A stretch of 64,000 nt of DNA from an uncultured SAR86 cluster bacterium (GCA_902628375.1 CACOMS010000001.1:45638-109637), one strand, 5' to 3'; positions 29,433-40,573 are shown, numbered from the stretch's first letter. Numbers and translations are program-made. The notes: a model not told the origin generated them from the letters alone.

Positions 29433-30272
29433 TTAGGTTTTAAGTTTTTTTGAAACAAAACTTTCTATAAGCATACCTGAAATAGAGATCTTTCCTGGAG
29501 GGACTTGAGGTAGATCCTTATAATGAAACCAATCAGCTTTATCAATTTCTACACCATCAGGTTTAATATCACCAGAAAGATAATCGGCATGGAACCCTAA
29601 CATTAATTGACTTGGGAATGGCCATGATTGACTTCCATAGTAACTAATATTACTAATTTCTATATCCACTTCTTCTTTAATTTCCCTTGCTATGGCTTCT
29701 TCTACAGACTCACCTGCTTCAATAAAACCTGCCAAAGTACTGTAAAAGTCTCCAGGAAAGTTTTTATTATGAGCTAACAGAAGATAATCTCCTTTTGTAA
29801 CTAAAACTATTATGCATGGTGAAATTTTTGGGTATATTAAAACTGGATTACAGGTACAACACATTGCCCTTTCCGTTTCATGTTGCTTCATAGGTTTAGA
29901 GCATTTTCCACAATATTGATTAGAAACATGCCAATCAACTAGTTGAATGCCTCTAGAGCAAATTTGAAAATAACTATCTGGAAGTAATCCTAATAAATTT
30001 CTTAGATCTACTATCTCAGTATTTTCTAGTAAATTACTATCTTTGCTTATTTCACTAGCATAAAAGGCATGATTTTCTGTTTTACCTAGATAGTGATGCT
30101 TATTAAATTCCATACCTGACCACTTGAGGTCATCTTCAGACAAGATTGCTAAATTTCTAGTGGTCTTATCAATTAGAACTTTATTATCGAAATAACAAGT
30201 ATATGCTTTTTCTAAATTAGAGTTATCAAAGTTTTCAGGTTCGAAATTTGATGTTCCGTTTATGTCTATCAT
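29433..30272 (-). CDS. nudC: NADH pyrophosphatase / NAD-capped RNA hydrolase
   Basis: Zn ribbon CGKCSKPMKQHETERAMCCTC; Nudix box GFIEAGESVEEAIAREIKEEVDIE; SQSWPFPSQLMLGF. Confidence 0.92.
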   Translation of the reverse strand: MIDINGTSNFEPENFDNSNLEKAYTCYFDNKVLIDKTTRNLAILSEDDLKWSGMEFNKHHYLGKTENHAFYASEISKDSNLLENTEIVDLRNLLGLLPDSYFQICSRGIQLVDWHVSNQYCGKCSKPMKQHETERAMCCTCNPVLIYPKISPCIIVLVTKGDYLLLAHNKNFPGDFYSTLAGFIEAGESVEEAIAREIKEEVDIEISNISYYGSQSWPFPSQLMLGFHADYLSGDIKPDGVEIDKADWFHYKDLPQVPPGKISISGMLIESFVSKKLKT

Positions 30273-30326
30273 TTATAATATCTCAGCTAATTTATAGCTT
30301 ACTTTAATAAAAAATATACATCAATT

Positions 30327-31700
30327 ATGGAATTAATTACTTTAGATCAGGGAATGCTCGTATCAGGTATTATCTTAGCAGCTAGCTTTATACTAATTTT
30401 TACAGAAACTTTACATGGCTTTCATAGAGTAAAAGTAGCTATGTTCGGTGCAGCTGTCATGCTTATAGTGGGTCAGCTATATGGCTTTTACTCTCCTGAA
30501 GAAGCGTTTCATGCGGTTGATTGGAATGTAGTATTTCTTCTAGGTTCCATGATGGCTGTTGTAGCGATAATGATTAATTCAGGGGGCTTTGAAGTTTTAG
30601 CTGCGAACATAGGAAAAATAGCTAAAGGCAGACAATTCATGTTACTTGCCCTACTTGGAACAGCAGTTACAGTAATTTCACTCCTTTTGGATAACGTTAC
30701 CACTGTTGTAATTTTTGGTCCTCTTATAGTCCTGATCTGTCAGAAAATGAGAGTAACTGCTATTCCTTATTTGATGGCAGCTGCTTTATTATCCGATACA
30801 GGAGGTGTTGCAACACTAGTTGGAGATCCTCCAAATTTGATGATTGGATCTGCCTTTGATATAGCTTTTATGCCATTTGCTTACAAAATGTTCCCTATAG
30901 TTTTCGTTGCATGGATAGCTACTCTGTTTTTCATGAGGTACTTATTTAAAGAAGAATTAGCGGTAGTGCCAGAAGGTAAATTTGAGGACTCAATTCCTTA
31001 TAAAGATAAAAGTCTATGGAATAAAGCGCTTTCTGTTCTAGGCCTCATGGTAATTCTTTTTATGATTCATAATACGATTCACTGGGAGCCTTGGATGGTT
31101 GCTGGTACAGGCCTAATTCTCTTAACAATTCTCGCCAAAGAGATTGAATTTGAAGATGTTATGAAGAATATGACACATGAAATACCTTTATTAATGTTTT
31201 TTGTAGCTCTATTTATGCTAGTAGGCGGAGTAGAAGGAAGTAAATTTCTTGAGTATTTAGGACAATTTATAGTTCCATTCTTAATTGACCCTGTTTCAGG
31301 TGCAGTAATTCAAGAGAACTTTATGATAACTTGTATCGTTTTAATGTGGGTCGCAGCTATTATGTCAGCAGCTATTGATAATATCCCCTTTACAGCTGCC
31401 ATGATTCCCATCATAGCCTCTTTAGAAACAGTTGGAGTAAATATTGCAGCATTATGTTGGTGTCTTGCCCTAGGTGTAGGAATGGGAGGTAATGGTACTC
31501 ACATCGGTTCAACTGCTAACGTATATATTGTTACCGTCTCTGAAAAACTTGCAAAAACTACCGGCAACCCTGATATGGCAATTACACCACTTAAATGGGC
31601 CAAAAAAGGTTTACCTGTAATGATCCTAACTTTAGTGATTTGTACCATAATTATGTACCTATTCTTTGACTATTACGCAGAACCACTAAGTTCACTCTAA
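30327..31700 (+). CDS. ArsB/NhaD superfamily (SLC13-like) permease
   Basis: Polytopic; ALLSDTGGVATLVGDPPNLMIGSAF, DNVTTVVIFGPLIV, DNIPFTAAMIPII, GNGTHIGSTANVY. Confidence 0.85.
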   Translation: MELITLDQGMLVSGIILAASFILIFTETLHGFHRVKVAMFGAAVMLIVGQLYGFYSPEEAFHAVDWNVVFLLGSMMAVVAIMINSGGFEVLAANIGKIAKGRQFMLLALLGTAVTVISLLLDNVTTVVIFGPLIVLICQKMRVTAIPYLMAAALLSDTGGVATLVGDPPNLMIGSAFDIAFMPFAYKMFPIVFVAWIATLFFMRYLFKEELAVVPEGKFEDSIPYKDKSLWNKALSVLGLMVILFMIHNTIHWEPWMVAGTGLILLTILAKEIEFEDVMKNMTHEIPLLMFFVALFMLVGGVEGSKFLEYLGQFIVPFLIDPVSGAVIQENFMITCIVLMWVAAIMSAAIDNIPFTAAMIPIIASLETVGVNIAALCWCLALGVGMGGNGTHIGSTANVYIVTVSEKLAKTTGNPDMAITPLKWAKKGLPVMILTLVICTIIMYLFFDYYAEPLSSL

Positions 31701-32656
31701 TGATTCATAAATTTTGTGTAGCTCCTATGATGGATAGGACAGATAGACATGAAAGGTATTTTTTAAGACTGTTAACAAAAGAGGCTTTTTTATATACAGA
31801 AATGATTCATGCCAATGCAATCGTATATGGTAATAGAAAAGAATTGCTTAAATACTCTCCTGAAGAACATCCTCTTGGAATTCAACTAGGAGGATCTGAA
31901 GCAGATATTCTCACAGAAGCCTCAATTTATGCCGAAGAATACGGATATCATGAAATTAATTTAAATATAGGCTGCCCTAGCTCTAGAGTAAAAGCGGGTA
32001 ATTTCGGTGCCGTTCTAATGAAGGAACCTCATTTAGTGGCTAATTGTGTAGAAAAAATACAAAAACATATATCAATACCCGTAACAGTTAAATGTAGAAT
32101 TGGAGTTGATGACATGAAAGAAGAGGATTTCTTTTCCTTCATAGACATTGTTAAAGATTCAGGATGTTCTACTTTTATTATTCATGCACGAAAAGCTCTA
32201 CTCAAAGGTTTGAGTCCAAAGGAAAATAGAGAAATACCACCTTTAAATTACGATATTGTTTATGAGTTAAAGCAGAAATTTCCTTCTTTAGAAATAATTC
32301 TAAATGGAGGTATAGAAACTCTAGATGATGGGCTAAATAATTTACAGGATTTAGACGGGATAATGATGGGTAGAAATTCATATAGTGATCCTTTTCAGCT
32401 TTCTAAAGTGGACAGTCTTTTTTTTGATAAAGAAGATATGAATTTAACCAAACAGGAAGTATTTTTAAGATTTATACCGTACCTTCTAAAAGAAATGGAA
32501 AATGGATATAAAATTCAGCTTATTACCAAGCATGTAATGGGATTCTTTAGAGGAAATTCACTAGCTAAAGAAATTAGAAAAACATTAGCCAATATACAAA
32601 ATGAAAAAAACATAGAAAAAACTTTATTCAATATTGCAAATCAATTAACTATTTAA
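31700..32656 (+). CDS. dusA: tRNA-dihydrouridine(20/20a) synthase
   Basis: FCVAPMMDRTDRHERYFLRLLTKEAFLYTEMI, INLNIGCPSSRVKAGNFGAVLM, VTVKCRIGVDD, FIIHARKALLKGLSPKENREIPPL. Confidence 0.93.
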   Translation: MIHKFCVAPMMDRTDRHERYFLRLLTKEAFLYTEMIHANAIVYGNRKELLKYSPEEHPLGIQLGGSEADILTEASIYAEEYGYHEINLNIGCPSSRVKAGNFGAVLMKEPHLVANCVEKIQKHISIPVTVKCRIGVDDMKEEDFFSFIDIVKDSGCSTFIIHARKALLKGLSPKENREIPPLNYDIVYELKQKFPSLEIILNGGIETLDDGLNNLQDLDGIMMGRNSYSDPFQLSKVDSLFFDKEDMNLTKQEVFLRFIPYLLKEMENGYKIQLITKHVMGFFRGNSLAKEIRKTLANIQNEKNIEKTLFNIANQLTI

Positions 32657-33099
32657 TGCTGAAGAAAATATCCAATATATTTAAAAAGAAAGTTACTGAA
32701 ACACCTGACGAAGAAAGTTTATCAAGCATAAGTAAGGCTTGTTCTTCATTGTTAATCGAAGTTGCTTTATCTGATAAAGATTTTGATGAAGAAGAAATTA
32801 CTTCTATGAAAGAGATATTAAAAACTACGCATGGTATTTCAGATGAAACAATTAATGAACTAGTTAGTAATGCTAAACAGACAGTAGATGAGTCAACTTC
32901 TCTTTATAGCTATACGAGAGAAGTAAATGATAATTTTTCTTACGATGATAAATTACTTTTACTTCAGAGTTTATGGGATATTGCTTATGCTGATGGGAAT
33001 GTTGATAAATATGAAGAGCACTTAATAAGAAAGATTTCAGATTTAATCTATATTTCTCATAGTGACTTTATTAAAGCAAAGCTCGAAAGAAAAAAATAA
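32656..33099 (+). CDS. TerB-like (tellurite-resistance TerB / DjlA N-terminal) domain protein
   Basis: LLIEVALSDKDFDEEEITSMKEIL...YDDKLLLLQSLWDIAYADGNVDKYEEHLIRKISDLIYIS. Confidence 0.8.
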   Translation: MLKKISNIFKKKVTETPDEESLSSISKACSSLLIEVALSDKDFDEEEITSMKEILKTTHGISDETINELVSNAKQTVDESTSLYSYTREVNDNFSYDDKLLLLQSLWDIAYADGNVDKYEEHLIRKISDLIYISHSDFIKAKLERKK

Positions 33100-33106
33100 G
33101 ACCTAC

Positions 33107-33802
33107 TTACTCTTCCCAGTCATCAAAAGTATCAAAATCATCTTCAACTAACCCATCTTTAATATCATATTCTCTATTTTGAAAATACGCATCTTTCATA
33201 AATAGATATTCATCTCCAACTATTAGAACATCAATACCTAAAAGATCTGCTCTTGTAATCAATAAATCAACTCCTTTAATTCCATATATAGTTCTATCAT
33301 CTGAAAATAATAGTGATGGACTAAGTATGGCATCTGGTATTAAAGATAAAGAGTCTCTTAAGGAACTAGGCCCCAGCCCTGGAAGGACTATATATGGTCC
33401 ATGAGGCACGCCCCAAACGGCCAACGTTTGACCGAAGTCTTCATTATGTTTTTCCAAGCCCATATCTGAGGCGATATCAAACAAACCCATTAAACCAAAA
33501 GTACTGTTGACCGTAAATCTTGTAAAATCCGATAATCCGTCTTTTATCTTTCCTTGTAGGATATTATTTATACCTATACTGATGTCTTCAATATTTGAAA
33601 TTGAGTTACTTAAACCTATTTCAATGATATCTGGAGTAACTTTCTTATATAACTTAGCTACAGGTTTAGCTACAACTTTATCTAGTTCATCATTCATTTG
33701 ATGGGTGAGTTTATTCACTTTCTCAAAAGGATCATTATTTTGATCTGAAAAAATAGAAGGACTAATAAAACTCGTAAGTAAAAGAATAACTAAAATTTTC
33801 AT
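33107..33802 (-). CDS. mlaA: MlaA/VacJ family phospholipid transport protein
   Basis: DPFEKVNKLTHQMNDELDKVVAKPVAKLYKKVTP, FTRFTVNSTFGLMGLFDIASDMGL, DFGQTLAVWGVPHGPYIVLPGLGPSSLRDS. Confidence 0.92.
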   Translation of the reverse strand: MKILVILLLTSFISPSIFSDQNNDPFEKVNKLTHQMNDELDKVVAKPVAKLYKKVTPDIIEIGLSNSISNIEDISIGINNILQGKIKDGLSDFTRFTVNSTFGLMGLFDIASDMGLEKHNEDFGQTLAVWGVPHGPYIVLPGLGPSSLRDSLSLIPDAILSPSLLFSDDRTIYGIKGVDLLITRADLLGIDVLIVGDEYLFMKDAYFQNREYDIKDGLVEDDFDTFDDWEE

Positions 33803-34617
33803 GTATTTATTTGAGGTATTTCATTCTTATTTTTAGACGGTAATAGGTTTACTTTACTCACTATTTTTTCAACTATTTTGTTAGAGATTTTTGAAATTAT
33901 TTCATTCTCATTAGTGAGATTAGAGTTGTTAAATTCAAATTGAGGAACTTCTCCAAGAAGATCTAGCTTGTACTCTTTAGCTAGCTTTTTACCACCTTCT
34001 TTGCCATACAAGTAATATTTTTTATCTGAATCATTAGGTTTAAAGAAACTCATATTTTCAATTAATCCAAGGATAGGTAAATCCAATTTTTTTAACATCT
34101 CTATCCCCTTCTTCGTGTCAGCAAGTGAAATATCTTGTGGGGTAGTTACAACAATGGCTCCAGTTAAAGCTATCTTTTGTAATAATGTTAACTGAACATC
34201 ACCAGTTCCTGGAGGAGTGTCAATAATTAGATAATCTAACTTACCCCAGTTGGTTTGTGCAATTAACTGCATAATAGCTCCACTAACCATAGGGCCTCTC
34301 CAAATCACAGGCATTTTTTCAGAAGATATAAAACCCATAGAATTAAATTTTAGGCCGTTCTTTTCTAAGGGGTCGAGTAACTCTTGATCTGTTACGTTGA
34401 GTTGCATATCTGTTGCATTTAGAAGCACTGGATGACTTGGGCCATATATATCTCCATCTACTAAACCTACTTTAAATCCTTTTGAAACCAAAGATTTAGC
34501 TAAATTAACTGACATAACAGATTTTCCTACCCCTCCTTTTGCAGAAAAGACACCTAAAATATGGTCTATCTCCATTAAAGTTGGAGGAATTCTTAGTTTT
34601 TCATTTTTAGTAGCCAT
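33799..34617 (-). CDS. Mrp/ApbC/NBP35-type P-loop iron-sulfur carrier ATPase
   Basis: GVFSAKGGVGKSVMSVNLAKSL, DGDIYGPSHPVLL, LDYLIIDTPPGTGDVQLTL; divergent to metG as in other gammaproteobacteria. Confidence 0.92.
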   Translation of the reverse strand: MATKNEKLRIPPTLMEIDHILGVFSAKGGVGKSVMSVNLAKSLVSKGFKVGLVDGDIYGPSHPVLLNATDMQLNVTDQELLDPLEKNGLKFNSMGFISSEKMPVIWRGPMVSGAIMQLIAQTNWGKLDYLIIDTPPGTGDVQLTLLQKIALTGAIVVTTPQDISLADTKKGIEMLKKLDLPILGLIENMSFFKPNDSDKKYYLYGKEGGKKLAKEYKLDLLGEVPQFEFNNSNLTNENEIISKISNKIVEKIVSKVNLLPSKNKNEIPQINT

Positions 34618-34685
34618 AAATACAGTCTTACTCTGATATATAATACGCTTATTCTAAGCATTGAATAATCTAGTGCAATAATTGT

Positions 34686-36329
34686 ATGCCTAAAGATAAA
34701 AGAGAAATATTAGTCACTTCAGCCCTACCATATGCTAACGGTGAATTGCACCTAGGACATATGTTGGAACAGATACAAACTGATATATGGGTTAGATATC
34801 AAAAACTTATAGGTAATGAATGTACCTATGTATGCGCTGATGATGCTCACGGTACTCCCATAATGTTAAGGGCAGAAGAGTTGGGTATAGATCCAGAATC
34901 TCTTATTAGTGACGTTTATGACAATCACCTAAGAGATTCTAAGGGTTTTTTAATTGACCATGATAATTACCACTCAACTCATAGTGATGAAAATAAATAT
35001 TTTTCAGAATTGATCTTTGAAAGGTGTAAAGAAAAGGGATATATCTTAGAGAAAGAAATAGACCAGCTTTTTGACATCGAGAAACAAATATTTCTTTCTG
35101 ATAGATATGTAAAAGGAATTTGTCCTTCGTGCAGAGCGAAAGATCAATATGGAGATAATTGTGAAGTTTGTGGTAAGACTTATCTAGCCACTGACTTGAT
35201 CGATCCAATCTCTACACTTAGCGACACGATTCCAGAAGTTAAAAAAAGTCTACATTTATTTTTTGCTCTTAGTCAATTGAACAATGAAGCTAAAAGCTGG
35301 TTTAAATCTTCTAAAGTTCAGAAACAAGCTTTGAATAAACTAAATGAATGGATTGATGATCTTAGGGATTGGGATATTTCTAGAGATGCACCCTATTTTG
35401 GTTTTGAAATACCTAATTACCCTAATAAATATTTTTATGTTTGGCTTGATGCACCAATTGGTTACTTGGCTAGTCATAAGAACTTTTTAAGTGAAGATAC
35501 TGAAGAATTTTCTAAATACTGGAATGAAGATACAACTACAGAGTTATATCATTTTATAGGTAAAGATATTATTTATTTTCATGCTTTATTCTTTCCAGCA
35601 CTACTTTTAAAAGCCAATTTTAGACAACCTACAGGAGTTTTTGCACATGGTTTTTTAACCATAGATGGAGAAAAAATGTCTAAATCTAAAGGCACTTTTA
35701 TTCTAGCTGATACTTATTTGAAACACCTAGATCCTCAATTTATAAGATACTACTTTTCAACTAAACTCACAGAAGGCATTGAGGATATAGATTTAAATTT
35801 AGAAGATTTTATTCAAAAAACAAATTCAGATTTAGTTGGTAAATATATAAACCTTGCAAGCAGATCCTCTAATTTCATAACTAAATATTTTAATGGAAGA
35901 CTTTCAGAAATTGACGAAAATCATGAACTTCTGCAATTATCTAGGAAAGCATCTGAAAAGATTTTTATTCATTATGAAAATAGAGAATTTAGTAAAGCAA
36001 CAAAAGAAATAATGTTATTAGCAGATAAAACTAATCAGTATTTTGACAACAACAAACCATGGGAAGAAATAAAGAAAGATAATAATTCTCTTTTAGCTCA
36101 TGAAGTTTGTTCTGTAACCCTTTTAATGTTTAAGAATATTTCTATTTTTCTTAGCCCTATTTTGCCTAACATCTTTAAAGAGAGTCAGGGATTTCTTAAT
36201 TTAAAAAACTTAAGTTGGGCTGACTTAGATTTAGATTTATCAGGACATACAATTAACGAGTACTCTCCCCTCATAACTAGAATTGAAAAAGAATCTATTT
36301 CAAGAATAATTGAAGATTCAAAGGAATAA
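34686..36329 (+). CDS. metG: Methionyl-tRNA synthetase, catalytic and anticodon-binding part
   Basis: [18 protein letters not shown], zinc knuckle [52 protein letters not shown] (KMSKS). 547 aa, ends before the C-terminal domain. Confidence 0.95.
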   Translation: MPKDKREILVTSALPYANGELHLGHMLEQIQTDIWVRYQKLIGNECTYVCADDAHGTPIMLRAEELGIDPESLISDVYDNHLRDSKGFLIDHDNYHSTHSDENKYFSELIFERCKEKGYILEKEIDQLFDIEKQIFLSDRYVKGICPSCRAKDQYGDNCEVCGKTYLATDLIDPISTLSDTIPEVKKSLHLFFALSQLNNEAKSWFKSSKVQKQALNKLNEWIDDLRDWDISRDAPYFGFEIPNYPNKYFYVWLDAPIGYLASHKNFLSEDTEEFSKYWNEDTTTELYHFIGKDIIYFHALFFPALLLKANFRQPTGVFAHGFLTIDGEKMSKSKGTFILADTYLKHLDPQFIRYYFSTKLTEGIEDIDLNLEDFIQKTNSDLVGKYINLASRSSNFITKYFNGRLSEIDENHELLQLSRKASEKIFIHYENREFSKATKEIMLLADKTNQYFDNNKPWEEIKKDNNSLLAHEVCSVTLLMFKNISIFLSPILPNIFKESQGFLNLKNLSWADLDLDLSGHTINEYSPLITRIEKESISRIIEDSKE

Positions 36330-36331
36330 TT

Positions 36332-36664
36332 ATGGAAGAAATAACTATAGAAGATTTCATCAAGATTGATTTACGAGTAGCAAAAATTATTGAAGTAAAT
36401 GAAGTCGAAGATGCAGATAAACTAATTCAATTAAAGTTAGATATAGGAGAAATCGGAACTAAAATTGTTTTTGCTGGTATTAAGTCAGCTTATAAACCAG
36501 ATGAGCTTCTTAATAAACATGTTGTTTGCGTAAATAACTTAAAACCAAGAAAGATGAGATTTGGTACGTCAGAAGGTATGATACTAGCCGCAGGTGATGA
36601 TGATTTAGGTATTTTTGTTTTATCACCAGATGAAGGTGCCTTACCAGGAATGAAAGTTAGATAA
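36332..36664 (+). CDS. Stand-alone MetRS C-terminal tRNA-binding (Trbp111/OB-fold) domain protein
   Basis: [28 protein letters not shown]...[43 protein letters not shown]; separate ORF 2 nt after the metG stop. Confidence 0.92.
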   Translation: MEEITIEDFIKIDLRVAKIIEVNEVEDADKLIQLKLDIGEIGTKIVFAGIKSAYKPDELLNKHVVCVNNLKPRKMRFGTSEGMILAAGDDDLGIFVLSPDEGALPGMKVR

Positions 36665-37704
36665 TGGCTAATACAAAAATAGAGACGGATATATTAATCA
36701 TAGGTGCAGGCCCAGTTGGTTTATTTACCGTTTTTGAAGCAGGCCTTTTAGGCTTGAACTGTGAAATTATTGATAATCTAGATAAAGTCGGTGGCCAATG
36801 TATTGAACTATATCCAGAAAAACCTATATACGATATTCCGGGTGTTCCCTACCAAACAGCAGAAGAACACATAAAAGCTTTAGAAAAACAAATAAGCCCT
36901 TTTGACTATGGACTCCATTTAAACCAAAGGGTTGAAGAGCTACTAAAAGATTCAGACGATACTTGGAAAGTAAAAACTAATGAGGGACAAGAGTTTATAA
37001 CGAAGAATATTTTTATTGCTGCGGGTGCAGGTTCTTTCGAACCAAGAAGACCACCTAACATAGAAAATCCAGATAAATACTTAGATAAAGGAGTTAATTA
37101 CTCAGTTAAATCTATTGATAAATATAAAGATAAGAATATTTTTATATTTGGAGGTGGTGATAGTGCTTTAGATTGGACGGTAGAATTATCTAATATCGCC
37201 GAAAAGATAAATTTAGTTCATAGACGAGATAAATTTAGAGGTTCACCAAATACCGAAGATCAAATGAGAGATCTTTCAAAAACAGATAAAGTTAATCTGC
37301 TGACCCCTTACGTAATAGAAGAATTACTAGGAAAAGAAAAAATAGAAGGCGTTAAGGTTAGAAATTTCCAGACCCAGGAAATTATAGAAGAACAATGTGA
37401 CGAAATACTTTTCTTATTTGGTTTAAATAAGAAATTAGGTCCATTAGTTAATTGGAACTTAGATTTAAATGGAAAGAAAATTTCAGTTGATAACGACACC
37501 TACCAGACTAATCAGCAAGGCATTTTCGCTGTTGGCGATATCAATGATTATCCAGGAAAACTAGATTTAATTCTTTGTGGTTTCCATGAATCTACCATAG
37601 CAGTTCAAAAAGCCTATGAAAGGTGTTTCCCAGGAGAAAAGGTTCCTTTTGGCTATACAACTTCAAATAATAAATTACACGAAAAGCTAGGATTAAAGGA
37701 ATAA
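36664..37704 (+). CDS. Thioredoxin reductase-like ferredoxin/flavodoxin-NADP+ reductase
   Basis: DILIIGAGPVGLFTVFEAGLLGLNCEIID, VGGQCIELYPEKPIYDIPG, IFIFGGGDSALDWTVEL, GIFAVGDINDYPGKLDLILCGFHES; no CxxC. Confidence 0.87.
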   Translation: MANTKIETDILIIGAGPVGLFTVFEAGLLGLNCEIIDNLDKVGGQCIELYPEKPIYDIPGVPYQTAEEHIKALEKQISPFDYGLHLNQRVEELLKDSDDTWKVKTNEGQEFITKNIFIAAGAGSFEPRRPPNIENPDKYLDKGVNYSVKSIDKYKDKNIFIFGGGDSALDWTVELSNIAEKINLVHRRDKFRGSPNTEDQMRDLSKTDKVNLLTPYVIEELLGKEKIEGVKVRNFQTQEIIEEQCDEILFLFGLNKKLGPLVNWNLDLNGKKISVDNDTYQTNQQGIFAVGDINDYPGKLDLILCGFHESTIAVQKAYERCFPGEKVPFGYTTSNNKLHEKLGLKE

Positions 37705-37707
37705 GGA

Positions 37708-38913
37708 CTATTTTCTTTTTGAATTAGTTTTTAACCTAATAGAGTTAATTTTTATAAAGCCAGTTGCATCAGCTTGATCAAAGGTATTTTCATCATCTTC
37801 AAAAGTAACAATTTTTGGATCATAAAGACTGTAATCAGAATCTCTTGAGACGACAGATACATTCCCCTTGTATAGAGATAAAGTAACTGAACCTGTTACA
37901 TGGGTTTGAGTGCTATCTATTAGAGCCTGCATAGATTTTCTTTCGGGACTCCACCAAAAACCTTTATAAATTAGTTCACTATATTTAGCCATTATTTCAT
38001 CTTTGAGATGTGCTTGTTCTGCATCTAAAGTTATTGATTCTATAGCTCTATGAGCTTTTAGTAGAATTGTCCCTCCAGGGGTTTCATAACATCCTCTAGA
38101 TTTCATACCTGTAAATCTATTTTCAACTAAGTCTAAACGCCCTATTCCATTTTTTCCTGCTAATAGATTAAGTTCTTGGAGTAATTGATCGGGATTTAAT
38201 GATTTACCATTTACTTTTACAGGGTCTCCATTTTTAAACTCTATATTAATTATTTCTTCTTCATCAGGTGCTTTTAAAGGATCAGTCGTTCTTTCCCATA
38301 TATTTGAGGGAGCTCTAACTGAAGGATCTTCTAGTACTTCACCTTCATACGAAGTGTGAAGAATATTTTCATCTTTAGAATAAAGAGGTTCATCTGGACT
38401 GGCATTAATATCTATTTGATGTTTCTTACAGTACTCTAACAAATCTTTCCTAGATTTTAGATTCCAAGTTCTCCAAGGAGCTATGACTGTAATTTCGGGA
38501 TCTAATGCATAAACTCCCAATTCAAATCTTATTTGATCATTTCCCTTACCTGTAGCTCCATGAGCTATGGCTTCAGCTCCTTCTTGTTTAGCTAATTCAA
38601 CCAGCCTTTTGCTTATTAAAGGCCTTGCAATAGAAGTACCGAGTAAATATTCACCTTCATAAACTGTATTAGCTCTAAACATAGGATAGACATAATTTCC
38701 TACAAATTCTTCTTTGAGGTTTTCTATAATTACTTTTGAAGCACCTATCTGTTCAGCTCTTTCCTTAACCTCTGAGGGATCATATTCTTGTCCTAAATCA
38801 GCTGTAAAAGCTACAACCTCTGCACCATACTCTTCTTTTAACCAATGAAGAATAACCGAGGTATCCAATCCTCCTGAATAGGCTAATATGATTTTTTTAA
38901 TATCTTTATTCAT
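37708..38913 (-). CDS. argG: Argininosuccinate synthase
   Basis: [63 protein letters not shown]. Confidence 0.96.
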   Translation of the reverse strand: MNKDIKKIILAYSGGLDTSVILHWLKEEYGAEVVAFTADLGQEYDPSEVKERAEQIGASKVIIENLKEEFVGNYVYPMFRANTVYEGEYLLGTSIARPLISKRLVELAKQEGAEAIAHGATGKGNDQIRFELGVYALDPEITVIAPWRTWNLKSRKDLLEYCKKHQIDINASPDEPLYSKDENILHTSYEGEVLEDPSVRAPSNIWERTTDPLKAPDEEEIINIEFKNGDPVKVNGKSLNPDQLLQELNLLAGKNGIGRLDLVENRFTGMKSRGCYETPGGTILLKAHRAIESITLDAEQAHLKDEIMAKYSELIYKGFWWSPERKSMQALIDSTQTHVTGSVTLSLYKGNVSVVSRDSDYSLYDPKIVTFEDDENTFDQADATGFIKINSIRLKTNSKRK

Positions 38914-39052
38914 GTTTCTTTAAAAAAGATCGCGTATTGTATACCTTCAAGAGTATTTTTTTGGAATATTAATTTTTTCATCGAAATTAAGAATTTTAAA
39001 TTTAGATGCCATATTTCCTTTTTAGGCTACTGAACGTTATCCTTATTGCTAT

Positions 39053-40573
39053 ATGAAAGAGATATTTAGTTCATTTAGTTCTGAAAAGGTTGATTATGTA
39101 GCGTTCAACATAAGTCTAATTGTAGTCATTACGATAGCTTCATTTATTCTTTTAAGTCCGGGCGCAGCTGAAAATTTTATAGGCACGTTGAAAAATCAAG
39201 TTATTGATATTTTCGGTTCTATGTATCTAATTTTGACAATGGTTTGTTTCATTTTTTTACTTTATCTTGCTTTTACAAAATATGGAGATTACAAACTTGG
39301 TGGACATGATTCCTCTGTAGAATTTTCTACTTTTAGTTGGATAGGAATGCTGTTTTGTTCAGGTATAGGTGGAGGTATTATTTATTGGTCAGGCGTAGAG
39401 TGGGGCTATTACGTTAGTGCTCCTCCTTTTGACATAGAGCCTTTTTCAGAAGAAGCTTATTCACTATCAACAGCTTATGGGCTTTTTCATTGGGGAATTT
39501 CTGCTTGGGCTATTTATGGAATACCTGCATTAGCTTTATCTATATCCTTCTATAAATATAAACTCAATACATTGCGTTTAAGTTCTAGTTTACGAGGACT
39601 GGGTATAAATAATATAGAAACTACTATTATAGGTCGTCTAGTAGATCTCATTTTTGTTGTAGCAACTATTGGCGCTGCCGGAGGAACCATAGGTTCATAT
39701 ATACCAATGTTAAGTTCCGGATTTTCAGATATTTTTATGATTTCAAATAGTTCTTATCTAGATATATTTGTATTAACTCTATGCGTTAGTCTTTTTGGAT
39801 TTAGCGTTTATAAAGGACTTAATAAAGGAATAAAAACTTTGAGTAATATAAATCTCACCTTGGCAATCTTATTCCTTTTTATAGTTTTATTTATTGGACC
39901 CTTTAAAGAAATTGTTATTTCTTCTTTTGAAGGTTTAAGGTTTATGTTTATAAATTTTATTGATATGAGCACTTTAGGCATATCTGAAACATCTCAATTT
40001 GCTAATGATTGGACTATATTTTATTGGGCTTGGTGGGTAGCTTTTGGTCCTTTAGTTGCTTTATTTATAGCAAGAGTCTCAAAAGGAAGAACAATAAGAG
40101 AATTAATCTATGCAATGTTATTATTTGGATCTCTAGGAACCTGGCTTTTTTATATGATCTTAGGTGGTTATTCTATGGATTTAGATCAAAAACAAATACT
40201 AGAAGTTTCTAGCGTAACAGGTTCATCTCATGCAGATATGGCCATCAATATTGTAAAAACTATGCCACTTGATAATCTAATGTTAATTATCTTTTGCATA
40301 ATAACTATAATTTTTGTTACCACTTCCTATGATTCTATGTCTTTTGTAATAGCTTATCACGTTCAAAAGAATACATCGGTTACAGGAGACCCCTCTAAAC
40401 ATCTTAGGCTTTTTTGGGCCATAGTTTTAGGAATTTTACCTGCTGCTTTAATTATTTATTCTAGTCATGGAGTAGCTTTAGATTTAATTATTTTGGCTTC
40501 GGTCCCTTTAATTATAATATACCCCCTAATGGCAATCTCTTTAATGAAGGAATTGATAAATGAAAAAACCTAA
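39053..40573 (+). CDS. BCCT family (betaine/carnitine/choline/DMSP) transporter
   Basis: STFSWIGMLFCSGIGGGIIYWSGVEWGYY, FHWGISAWAIYGIPALALS, NDWTIFYWAWWVAFGPLVALFIARVSKGRTIRE. Confidence 0.92.
   Translation: MKEIFSSFSSEKVDYVAFNISLIVVITIASFILLSPGAAENFIGTLKNQVIDIFGSMYLILTMVCFIFLLYLAFTKYGDYKLGGHDSSVEFSTFSWIGMLFCSGIGGGIIYWSGVEWGYYVSAPPFDIEPFSEEAYSLSTAYGLFHWGISAWAIYGIPALALSISFYKYKLNTLRLSSSLRGLGINNIETTIIGRLVDLIFVVATIGAAGGTIGSYIPMLSSGFSDIFMISNSSYLDIFVLTLCVSLFGFSVYKGLNKGIKTLSNINLTLAILFLFIVLFIGPFKEIVISSFEGLRFMFINFIDMSTLGISETSQFANDWTIFYWAWWVAFGPLVALFIARVSKGRTIRELIYAMLLFGSLGTWLFYMILGGYSMDLDQKQILEVSSVTGSSHADMAINIVKTMPLDNLMLIIFCIITIIFVTTSYDSMSFVIAYHVQKNTSVTGDPSKHLRLFWAIVLGILPAALIIYSSHGVALDLIILASVPLIIIYPLMAISLMKELINEKT

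Noticed and set aside
30230-30250. GGTTCGAAAT resembling a tRNA T-loop
   Set aside because: Lies within nudC coding sequence; no acceptor stem, anticodon arm or CCA context could be built.
32656-33099. TerB-like gene as part of a tellurite/stress Ter system
   Set aside because: No TerC/TerD/TerZ genes nearby; isolated TerB-like domains are common and the gene just follows dusA.
34939-35208. 89-aa antisense ORF in metG
   Set aside because: Mirror of a conserved coding region; no domain or plausible start signal.
40009-40212. Alternative-frame ORF within the BCCT gene
   Set aside because: Fully nested in a well-supported transporter; frame is likely incidental in AT-rich sequence.
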